This document shows positions 1 through 6,622 of a stretch of DNA of 7,952 nt, piece after piece. Under the pieces are notes generated by a model. The model was not told the DNA's origin. It saw only the letters and a list, made by a program, of their open reading frames with translations, and ran no database searches. The DNA is taken from contig CAMTPD010000045.1 in NCBI GenBank assembly GCA_947074265.1, positions 1-7,952 of the forward strand. The letters run 5' to 3'. Source of the DNA: an uncultured Porphyromonadaceae bacterium (GTDB lineage: Bacteria; Bacteroidota; Bacteroidia; Bacteroidales; CAMTPD01). A program made the translations under genes and the position numbers. Positions within the stretch are counted from its first letter, which is position 1. Each line of letters starts with the position of its first letter.

Positions 1-664
1 GTTTATTACAGAATTTGTGTTTGGGATTTAAGCCAACGCGAGGTGCAAAATATACTTCGGCTTGTGGCTCTCTATGTAAAGGAATGCATTTGAGTATACG
101 ATGGTCGAATATACTCCCCGTTTCAATTTGTTTCATCATATCAAGATACTCTATTCTATTCAGAATCTTTCTTGGACTCTGAACGTCGCTATCGGGATAG
201 ATTCCGAGTGCCGGAAATATTCGTTTGAGTAGCAGACTCGATGGTCCGTACTCATAACCATTATCAAGCGGCTCATCGTTGATTTCATTAATAGCTCTGA
301 TTAAAATACCAAAACAGGTTGATTCATCACCAAAACAAAAGTCAAGTCCGGTATAATGTAAAGCCTTGTACCCACTGTGTTCATGAGGTCCGGTATGGTG
401 AAAATACCATGTCGGGAATCGTCGTTGAATATCATTGCGATGAGTGGTATCGTCGGCATGTACACTGTTTGTATTGTTTTCTAGAACATCTGGATTATCA
501 TTATAATAGAACTCAAGTTCCTCAAGTCTTGCGATGCGCCCATTGTACTCTAGAGCAAAGTGATTCATCAATAGTTTTGAGATATCAAGGAACCAATATA
601 AAAAATCTTCTTCACGACCAGGCTTATTGCGAAGGAGTCTATATAATTCGTCTATTTTGTTCAT
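1..664 (-). CDS. Divergent AAG/MPG-like (3-methyladenine DNA glycosylase-type) protein, 3' end cut by the left edge
   Basis: An uninterrupted reverse frame of 221 codons starts at ATG 664-662 (MNKIDELYRLL...) and runs off the left edge without a stop. Read by eye, it follows the order of motifs in the alkyladenine DNA glycosylase family. NGRIARLEELEFYY (41-54) resembles the family's GRIVETEAY, which places E51 and Y53 at the catalytic Glu and base-stacking Tyr (E125 and Y127 in human AAG). H75 could match the active-site His. ALHYTGLDFC (101-110) resembles YVYxxYGMxxC, GILIRAI (119-125) resembles VLLRALEP, YGPSSLLLK (139-147) resembles the GPxKL motif, and APRVGLNPK (207-215) resembles the AARVGV motif before the C-terminal strand. 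Enzymes of this family excise alkylated purines from DNA in the cytoplasm. No signal peptide is seen. About 13 extra residues separate E51 from H75 compared with human AAG, and the usual Asn after YGMxxCxN is not evident. The family call rests on remembered motifs, so the function is tentative. The gene is divergent from the transporter at 848. Confidence 0.6.
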   Translation of the reverse strand, partial: MNKIDELYRLLRNKPGREEDFLYWFLDISKLLMNHFALEYNGRIARLEELEFYYNDNPDVLENNTNSVHADDTTHRNDIQRRFPTWYFHHTGPHEHSGYKALHYTGLDFCFGDESTCFGILIRAINEINDEPLDNGYEYGPSSLLLKRIFPALGIYPDSDVQSPRKILNRIEYLDMMKQIETGSIFDHRILKCIPLHREPQAEVYFAPRVGLNPKHKFCNK

Positions 665-847
665 AGTTGTTTTTGTTTTGCGCTTATTGCATTTCTAATA
701 TAACGCAATAGCGAATCAAATAGTTTGGATAGAAATAGTAAAGTGGTAATCTCATTTCAACTATTCACGATCGAAGTTTGTTTCTGAAAGAGTAAAACCA
801 CCGAAGAAGAGTCAATTTTCTTCTTTATATAAAGTCTAGGCACAACA
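665..847. promoter_or_regulatory. Divergent intergenic spacer, presumed to hold promoters for both flanking genes
   Basis: This 183-bp AT-rich spacer lies between two divergent start codons (664 reverse, 848 forward), so it should contain both promoters and any shared control site. I found no exact TAnnTTTG Bacteroidales -7 element on either strand. TAGTTTGG at 721-728 is one base off for the forward gene, but no TTTG lies at a suitable distance upstream. It also contains an inverted repeat at 681-713 and a perfect 12-bp palindrome, CTTTATATAAAG, at 823-834, 13 bp before the forward ATG. Neither start has a clear Shine-Dalgarno sequence, as is common in Bacteroidota. Confidence 0.4.
681..713. 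repeat. Imperfect inverted repeat in the divergent spacer
   Basis: CGCTTATTGC (681-690) is the reverse complement of GCAATAGCG (705-713) except for one extra T, with a 14-base AT-rich centre. It lies 17 bp upstream of the reverse gene's start, so it could be an operator or a hairpin in that gene's 5' leader. No regulator is encoded nearby, so its role is unknown. Confidence 0.4.
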
Positions 848-1798
848 ATGGGGCAAGAAATAAAGCATAGCAAAGCGATATATGGACACTTAATGGTGTT
901 GGGTACAATTTTAATTTATAGCTTCAATACCAATTTTATGAAGCATGTAATGCCCGAGTGGATTGGGCCTTACGGACTCACATTAGCTCGTTGTATGGCT
1001 TGTGCAATTGGTTTTTCAACTATATGTTTATTCTTACCGAAAGATGTACGTAAAGCTGTTAAGGGAAAAGACCGATGGATGCTAATGTTAGGGGGCTTGA
1101 TCGGGATGGCCGGAAATATGTTTTTCTATATATTGGGAATTTCTAAAACAGGACCGGTAGATGCTTTTGTAATTCGTGTATGTCAGCCAATAATGGTAAT
1201 GGCCTTATCTATTCTTTTTTTACATCAAAAGTTAACTTGGAATAAGGTCGTTGGGATTTGCTTGGGAGTAGGAGGAACTATTTATATAACATCTGTTCCA
1301 CATTCCGGACTTGCTGGAGATTCTCTTTTAGGCGATATTTTAGTTTTCACCTCTTCATTTATGTATGCAGTCTACCTTATATTGATTAAGCCATATACAA
1401 CCCGGTTTAATTCTTTTGTTGTGTTGAAGTGGATGGCTATTGCAGCGACAATTGTTATTTTTCCAATTGGTATTGATGAATTGATTCACGCAAAGGCATG
1501 GACAGAGCCATTTCATTACGAAGTATGGGGTGAGATTGCTTTTACATTAATTGCGTCTACAATGATCGCAAATCTTCTAACAATCAATGCGTTGAAATAT
1601 ATACCTCCGTTCGTTGATAGTGTTTATATTTATTTATTACCAATAACAGGAACGATTGTTTCTATAGAAATGGGATTACAGCAGTTCTCTTGGCATGATG
1701 TGTTAGCTTTCGTATTAATCTTATCCGGATTTATACTTATTAATATTTCAAAGGAGTCAAAGATTTTGCATCCTCGTTTTCCTCAGCATCTACACTAA
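848..1798 (+). CDS. EamA-domain drug/metabolite transporter (DMT) superfamily permease
   Basis: This 316-residue protein has the usual length of DMT/EamA permeases and about ten hydrophobic helices, roughly at 12-33, 40-63, 76-98, 104-126, 132-150, 160-181, 188-208, 228-248, 255-274 and 283-300. They form two five-helix halves in the EamA manner. The first half ends with the family-like pattern of a Pro (P114), the FLHQKLTW stretch and a Gly-rich helix GICLGVGGTIYI (136-147). The Glu common in the FxGE position is Q127 here. The matching second-half Glu is present as E274 (SIEMG). The protein should sit in the inner membrane. Members carry amino acids, metabolites or drugs, usually as exporters, and the substrate cannot be read from the sequence. 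The ATG at 848 gives a short cytoplasmic tail before helix 1 and no better start is visible. The next gene in the same direction begins 159 bp downstream with its own likely promoter, so a tight operon is not indicated. Confidence 0.88.
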   Translation: MGQEIKHSKAIYGHLMVLGTILIYSFNTNFMKHVMPEWIGPYGLTLARCMACAIGFSTICLFLPKDVRKAVKGKDRWMLMLGGLIGMAGNMFFYILGISKTGPVDAFVIRVCQPIMVMALSILFLHQKLTWNKVVGICLGVGGTIYITSVPHSGLAGDSLLGDILVFTSSFMYAVYLILIKPYTTRFNSFVVLKWMAIAATIVIFPIGIDELIHAKAWTEPFHYEVWGEIAFTLIASTMIANLLTINALKYIPPFVDSVYIYLLPITGTIVSIEMGLQQFSWHDVLAFVLILSGFILINISKESKILHPRFPQHLH

Positions 1799-1835
1799 TA
1801 TAGGTCCAAATCAAGATTAGGTGTTGTATATTAGT
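1794..1835. repeat. AT-rich inverted repeat overlapping the DMT permease stop codon
   Basis: ACTAATATA (1794-1802) and TATATTAGT (1827-1835) are perfect 9-bp inverted copies around a 24-base loop. The left arm includes the TAA stop of the permease gene. The stem is almost all A/T and is not followed by a clear T tract, so it would be a weak terminator at best. Confidence 0.3.
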
Positions 1836-1866
1836 TGAATAGTGGTGTTTATTTTGTGGATACGAA

Positions 1867-1897
1867 TGTGACAAATTTGAAATATTTGTTATGTTTG
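1867..1897 (+). promoter_or_regulatory. Probable Bacteroidales-type promoter of the MFS gene
   Basis: TATGTTTG at 1890-1897 matches the Bacteroides -7 consensus TAnnTTTG exactly. TGTG at 1867-1870 is one base off the -33 TTTG and lies 19 bp upstream, a normal spacing. Transcription would begin a few bases after 1900, leaving a leader of roughly 50 bases before the ATG at 1958. A closer TTTG at 1876-1879 is too near the -7 element to serve. The 1799-1957 spacer otherwise holds only the repeat around the upstream stop codon. Confidence 0.5.
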
Positions 1898-1957
1898 CAG
1901 TATCTGTTTCTATAAACCTAGAATCTAAAATTTGTGAACCGTCTAATATTGTAAAAC

Positions 1958-3238
1958 ATGAATCAACACACACACAAGAATTATGCATTGCCAATTGCAA
2001 TGATGTTTCTTCTTTTCTTTATTATTTCTTTTGTAACCGGTCTTCAGAATCCAATGGGGGTGATTGTAAAGGATCAATTTAATCTTAATAACTATCAGTC
2101 CCAACTTGGCAATATGGCAAATTTTCTTGCATATTTTTTCATGGGAATTCCTTCAGGAAAACTTCTTCGTAGAATAGGATATAAGAAAACGGCATTGTTT
2201 GCTCTTGTCATGGGATTTACAGGTGTATTAATAATGTATCTGGGAGGGAAGGCTGCTTCATTTTGGATTTACTTGTCAGGAGCTTTTATTTCAGGCTTTA
2301 CGATGTGTACACTTAATACGGTTGTGAATCCAATGCTTACTGTACTTGGATCAAAAGAACGTGCAAACCAACGTCTTAATTTTGGTGGTGCATGCAATTC
2401 TTTTGGTGCAACAATTGTGCCTATCTTAGGAGGGGTATTAATGGGGAATGCAATCAAGAAAACAATATCAGATGCAGATCCTTTACTATTTGTTGCGATG
2501 GGAATTTTTGCGTTGGTATTTATCGTATTGCTGTTTGTTCAAATTCCAGAACCGCATATTGAAAGTAAAGAGCGGTTAAAAGTTAAAGATAAATATAGTG
2601 CACTATCGTTTCGTCATTTTAGAATGGGGATGATTGCAATTTTTATTTATGTAGGCACAGAAGTAGGGATTGGTAGTATTGCTAATTTATATCTGACCAA
2701 CTCAATAGGGCATGGAGGTCTAGGAATAGAACCATCATTGGCTGGTTCTATTGTAGGAATCTATTATTTATTAATGCTTATAGGTCGTTTATTAGGTGGT
2801 CTTTTAGGTGGAGTCGTTACTAGTAGACAAATGTTAGCAGCTGTTTCAGGTCTCGGTCTGTTATTTGTTTTGATTGGTATATATGCTCCGAATTATATGG
2901 TAAAGATGCCCGTAGTAACAAGTAATCTGCATTTTGAATTAGCAGATGTGCATATAGGTGTTGCTTTTCTCATGCTCTGTGGTATTTGCATCTCTGTAAT
3001 GTGGCCTTGTACATTTAATTTAGCAACGGAAGGACTCGGGAAATACATTGCAGAAGGATCTGGCCTTTTTATGATGATGGTTGTTGGTGGTGGTGTATTG
3101 CCAATGGTGCAAGGAGCAATTGCAGATAGTTTGGGCTATCTTGATAGTTATTGGCTTATTGTAGCAGGTATGGGTTACCTTCTTTACTTTGCGTTGATAG
3201 GTAGTAGGAATGTGAATGAAAATATTCCGATAGAATAA
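1958..3238 (+). CDS. MFS transporter of the fucose-permease-like (FHS) group, probable sugar importer
   Basis: This 426-residue protein has the length and about twelve hydrophobic segments of a major facilitator carrier. The N-terminal half matches the FHS (fucose/glucose/galactose:H+ symporter) pattern: GLQNPMGVIVKDQF (28-41), NFLAYFFMGIPSGKLLRRIGYKK (55-77), NTVVNPMLTVLG (120-131) and RLNFGGACNSFGATIVP (139-155). The second half has IGRLLGGLLGG (275-285), MWPCTFNLATEGLG (348-361) and a glycine-rich segment, VVGGGVLPMVQG (375-386). It should reside in the inner membrane and carry a monosaccharide or related small sugar, probably with protons or sodium. By remembered comparison with E. coli FucP, the positions of its two key acidic residues (D46 and E135) are N31 and N120 here, so the coupling or substrate may differ from FucP. 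The substrate is not identifiable. The gene is preceded by its own likely promoter and converges on the GH2 operon. A role in uptake of GH2 products is plausible but inferred. Confidence 0.85.
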   Translation: MNQHTHKNYALPIAMMFLLFFIISFVTGLQNPMGVIVKDQFNLNNYQSQLGNMANFLAYFFMGIPSGKLLRRIGYKKTALFALVMGFTGVLIMYLGGKAASFWIYLSGAFISGFTMCTLNTVVNPMLTVLGSKERANQRLNFGGACNSFGATIVPILGGVLMGNAIKKTISDADPLLFVAMGIFALVFIVLLFVQIPEPHIESKERLKVKDKYSALSFRHFRMGMIAIFIYVGTEVGIGSIANLYLTNSIGHGGLGIEPSLAGSIVGIYYLLMLIGRLLGGLLGGVVTSRQMLAAVSGLGLLFVLIGIYAPNYMVKMPVVTSNLHFELADVHIGVAFLMLCGICISVMWPCTFNLATEGLGKYIAEGSGLFMMMVVGGGVLPMVQGAIADSLGYLDSYWLIVAGMGYLLYFALIGSRNVNENIPIE

Positions 3239-3261
3239 ATCAGAAAGAGTATAAATAACTT

Positions 3262-3311
3262 ATCCCCATGCTATCTCTATCCGTAATCTAAGGAAAGTAT
3301 AGCATGGGGAT
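3262..3311. terminator. Strong hairpin between convergent genes, probable bidirectional terminator
   Basis: ATCCCCATGCTAT (3262-3274) and ATAGCATGGGGAT (3299-3311) are perfect 13-bp inverted copies. Inside them, 3277-3282 can pair with 3292-3297 apart from one A-A mismatch, leaving a 9-base loop. It lies 23 bp after the MFS stop and 65 bp after the GH2 stop on the opposite strand, the expected place for a shared terminator. The T-runs on both sides are weak, so some or all of its function could be 3'-end protection of the transcripts. Confidence 0.65.
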
Positions 3312-3376
3312 TGTCATTTGATGCAATATCTACAATAATGAATTAGATCATGTAAGAGTTGTATCTAAATAAGTTG

Positions 3377-6300
3377 TTATTCTTCAATTAGTACAACTTT
3401 TGAAATCATTAGATTAGGACCCGTGAGAGCCTTGGCTTTTAAGTTGATCGCTCCATTGTTCGTATCCTCTCGCATAACATGTAGTTTTACCCATGTACCA
3501 CCATTGTGTTTTGGAAGATCGAAGTCGCGGCCTTCGAAACAAACGGTTCCTGTGCGACCGTTGTTATTCCAGTCTTCAAAATACACGTAAAGCGATCCAA
3601 TCATACCTTGTGGACATTTGATCGACATGTCGATTTCTTTACCATGCCAAGCAGTTCCTTTGTCGTCGGTCCATACACCATCACAAGTCAACGTGTAGCT
3701 AGTGTTTTTTGTTGATGTAACCTTGTCCAGCATGCTGTTCCATTTGATATCATTTTCCTTTTGTGTATTGTTTTTAGCACATTCTATGAAAAGAACTGCA
3801 TTTGCGAATTCTTTTGGAACCTCACTTATTATTGGTTCTTGGAAAGTGAATACATCTGATAATTGCTCTTTAGAACGTTCTGTTTGCGGATCAAAGGCTG
3901 ACGTGTTCATATAACTAAGTAATGAGTGTTTTAACTGACGAGCGACTGGATTTGACTGGTCGCTAAGCGGAAAGCCTGAAACGAGCAACTTACCTTTGCC
4001 TACTTTAACTTCGAAGATAGCACCCAGCTTATTGTTGCGATGGAAATCGTCGATAGGTTGAGCAATTGCCTTATATGATGCAGGATAGTCGTTGAGGTAG
4101 AATGCACGTGAGTCTTTGTAAAGTTTCTGCCATTGCCAATCACTATGAAATTCAGTCGGAAATTCGGCAAAAGCCGGATGTTTGTCTTGAACTAATAAGC
4201 CGATTGTATTCTTTCCTTGACCAGGGAAGAATGTTAATGACCAATAAAGCGGATAGAAACTTAATGCGTCAATCTTGTCGGCGGCACCTAAGCGTGATGC
4301 GTCGAGCAATACAGATGCTCCATTCTCAAGTTGCTTCATTGTTTGTTCATCAAGTTTGTCCGCAACAAGAACTTGACCGGGTTGTGTGAGTGCTTGAGTC
4401 GGGTATACCCAGATCGTCCATTGGTTTTCTATGTCACGATTTTCCAATCCTACCTTAACGGAAAGAGGTGTGGCTTTCTGGATACCATGTAGCAATGCCG
4501 AGATGCTGTCTAAAACGATAGAACTACCGCGCTTAAAGGTTTGTTGAGGCAGTTTTCCGTTTGCTATTTGATCACCATTCGGTTTACTAACACTCCACAC
4601 GATTCCATCCGTAATGTCTGTATTGCCATAATGAGCTAGCTGTATTTTAGCCTTAAATGTTTCATCATTTTCCCATACATATTTAGGCATACGAAGTAAT
4701 GTTACCGTTGTATCATGATGAGCCTTGAACTTTTCAGGAGTTGTAATACCTTTACTATCGTAAAATACGTCGAGCCATCCGATCAAAGCTTCGCCCTGAC
4801 CTTGATAGTCTTGCAAACTAAGAAGCTGTATGCCCGCACAAGAAGGCGTACGCAGAAATGATTCGATTTCGTATTTGTACATCAACTGATTTAGAGCACC
4901 CGAAGCTTGCACAAAGTCTTCATTTTGTTGTTCGATGTGATTCTTGCGTGCTTGTTCTTGAAACTCTTCAAAGTTACGGGCTTTAAGGGTGCCTCGATAC
5001 TTCTTAATTTCATTCCATCTCGGATATACCGGCCATTGCCCTATTTCATGAGCTATCACCGGGATTTCCGATTTTGAGTATGTGTCTTCAAAATCCCAAT
5101 CTGTAGAAGCTCCGCCTTTCAATCCGCGCGTACTACCAATTCCGGGAAGATAATGAGTTGCCATAAACTGATCTACAGGCATAACTTTTCGGGCTGTAGA
5201 TACGGCATAGATGCGTCTACTATCCGATTCGCGATATGGTTTAATCCAAGTTTCCATTACGTCGAAGTCAGAATTTCCCAATTCGTTACCGATACACATC
5301 ATGGCAAATGAAGCATGATTACCATAAGCATTGACCATACGTGCCAGTTCGAGTTGTGTATACGCATCTGCTGACGGATTTTTACCCAATCCCTCCGGTG
5401 TCCCTTTTGTTAGCATTTCCGGGCGATCTTCAGGGGTGTTTGTCATCCACCAGTCGATCCAGATAGCTTCGGGTTGTAGATAAATACCTATACGATCGGC
5501 CGCAACAAATGCAGCACGAGGCGGACACCAAGAGTGAAAGCGAGCATGGTTAAGACCATAGTCCTTGTAAATGCGGAAAATGCGTTCCCATTCTTCTACA
5601 TCACAAGATGGATATCCGGTAAGAGGGAAGTGTACACAATCTAGATTTCCACGTAAGAAAACAGGTTTGCCGTTGACAAGCATCTTTGATTTATCGACTG
5701 TTATTTCTCTAAACCCGATCTCTTCTTTGTGTGTATCGAAGCGCTTTGTTTTTTCTTTACGATCAACAATAGAAACAGAGGTCTCATAAAGATTGGGATT
5801 CATATCGTCCCAAAGTTTAAGACCTTCGGGCATACGAGTTTCTAGTTTTATCTCGTTCTTACCTTTTTGCAAATTAAATGGATAAGACTGCGTAAAAAAT
5901 ACTTCCTCTTTGCCACGTTCTTTCAATGTAAGGATTACATCGACTGGACGTTTTTTATTACTCTCGTTGATAATGGTATCTATGACTGATAAAGTTGGTA
6001 TACTCGTTTTGGTTTCGATACGAGGACAACTCCATCTAACGGGCTCTTCTGCTACCAATCGAATATTACCTACAGTACCATTCCAAATACTTTGGGTATA
6101 TTCTGTATACGCATGGCCTTTATCTCCAATGTTGTGAATCAAATCATTGTTGATTCGTATAGTCAGCGTGTGCTTTCCTGGTTTTAGAAAGCCCATGTCG
6201 TGTAGATGTGCTGAGTTAAGTGCATCTAAAGTGGAAACCTCTCGACCATCAAGATAAAGTTTCGATTCCCACATTACACGCTCAAGTTCAAGAAATACAC

Positions 6301-6610
6301 GTTTTCCCTCCCATGATTGAGGGATAATGATGTCTTGCTGATACCAAGCCGGACCATAGTATTTGTATGCACGAGTCAGAATTCCGAAATCGGAGCCGGT
6401 AGTTTTTTTACCATATCCGGCTTCGTCTGTTGTGCCGGGAAGACTTATAGATTGAGGCAATGTTGTGTTATACCATTGCTCGCTAACTCCCTTATTATTT
6501 TCATCGAGTTTGAATCGCCAACTTCCTGCTAGCGATTGATACTCTTGAGCGGTTAGAGCTGTTACGGCTAATGTTGCAAAAGCAAAAGAGGATAGAATGA
6601 TGTTTTTCAT
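3377..6610 (-). CDS. Exported glycoside hydrolase family 2 enzyme (beta-galactosidase superfamily) with extra C-terminal domains
   Basis: This 1077-residue enzyme should hydrolyse a terminal glycosidic bond with retention, probably in the periplasm. Residues 1-21 form a type I signal peptide (likely cut after ALTA) with no lipobox Cys. A GH2 sugar-binding jelly roll follows at about 25-188 (LAGSWRFKLD, then RVMWESKLYLDG), an Ig-like domain at about 195-300, and the TIM barrel from about 302 (LVNGKPVFLRGN, LNHARFHSWCPP). The acid/base is E443 in CIGNELG and the nucleophile E522 in AHEIGQW; their 79-residue spacing is close to that of LacZ. Downstream are an Ig-like segment (about 650-735), a probable glutamine-amidotransferase-like alpha/beta domain (about 745-905, with HPAFAEFPTEFHSDWQW) and a beta-rich, probably carbohydrate-binding domain (about 930-1077). 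It is much longer than simple GH2 enzymes. It lies 12 bp after a paralog and is probably cotranscribed with it. Substrate is not identifiable: galactoside, glucuronide, galacturonide, mannoside and arabinoside are all possible in GH2. The domain edges are estimates. Confidence 0.9.
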   Translation of the reverse strand: MKNIILSSFAFATLAVTALTAQEYQSLAGSWRFKLDENNKGVSEQWYNTTLPQSISLPGTTDEAGYGKKTTGSDFGILTRAYKYYGPAWYQQDIIIPQSWEGKRVFLELERVMWESKLYLDGREVSTLDALNSAHLHDMGFLKPGKHTLTIRINNDLIHNIGDKGHAYTEYTQSIWNGTVGNIRLVAEEPVRWSCPRIETKTSIPTLSVIDTIINESNKKRPVDVILTLKERGKEEVFFTQSYPFNLQKGKNEIKLETRMPEGLKLWDDMNPNLYETSVSIVDRKEKTKRFDTHKEEIGFREITVDKSKMLVNGKPVFLRGNLDCVHFPLTGYPSCDVEEWERIFRIYKDYGLNHARFHSWCPPRAAFVAADRIGIYLQPEAIWIDWWMTNTPEDRPEMLTKGTPEGLGKNPSADAYTQLELARMVNAYGNHASFAMMCIGNELGNSDFDVMETWIKPYRESDSRRIYAVSTARKVMPVDQFMATHYLPGIGSTRGLKGGASTDWDFEDTYSKSEIPVIAHEIGQWPVYPRWNEIKKYRGTLKARNFEEFQEQARKNHIEQQNEDFVQASGALNQLMYKYEIESFLRTPSCAGIQLLSLQDYQGQGEALIGWLDVFYDSKGITTPEKFKAHHDTTVTLLRMPKYVWENDETFKAKIQLAHYGNTDITDGIVWSVSKPNGDQIANGKLPQQTFKRGSSIVLDSISALLHGIQKATPLSVKVGLENRDIENQWTIWVYPTQALTQPGQVLVADKLDEQTMKQLENGASVLLDASRLGAADKIDALSFYPLYWSLTFFPGQGKNTIGLLVQDKHPAFAEFPTEFHSDWQWQKLYKDSRAFYLNDYPASYKAIAQPIDDFHRNNKLGAIFEVKVGKGKLLVSGFPLSDQSNPVARQLKHSLLSYMNTSAFDPQTERSKEQLSDVFTFQEPIISEVPKEFANAVLFIECAKNNTQKENDIKWNSMLDKVTSTKNTSYTLTCDGVWTDDKGTAWHGKEIDMSIKCPQGMIGSLYVYFEDWNNNGRTGTVCFEGRDFDLPKHNGGTWVKLHVMREDTNNGAINLKAKALTGPNLMISKVVLIEE

Positions 6611-6622
6611 TCGGAGAGTTTA

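Noticed and set aside
319..666. Forward open frame of 115 codons opposite the AAG-like gene
   Set aside because: The reverse frame is open over the whole 1-664 region and carries recognisable family motifs. The forward product is Cys/His/Tyr-rich without a coherent domain and appears to be a shadow.
823..834. Perfect palindrome CTTTATATAAAG before the DMT permease start
   Set aside because: A 12-bp palindrome made almost only of A and T is not rare in this composition. It is noted under the spacer but not claimed as an operator.
1740..2000. Reverse open frame of 86 codons across the gap between the two transporters
   Set aside because: It overlaps the ends of both transporter genes and the likely promoter, and its product has no recognisable features.
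1891..2082. Forward frame of 63 codons starting before the MFS gene
   Set aside because: Its ATG falls inside the TAnnTTTG promoter element and most of it is the MFS coding sequence read in another frame.
3343..3368. Short inverted repeat TTAGAT/ATCTAA just after the GH2 operon stop
   Set aside because: Only 6 bp of A/T-rich pairing around a 14-base loop, easily expected by chance. The hairpin at 3262-3311 is a much better terminator candidate.
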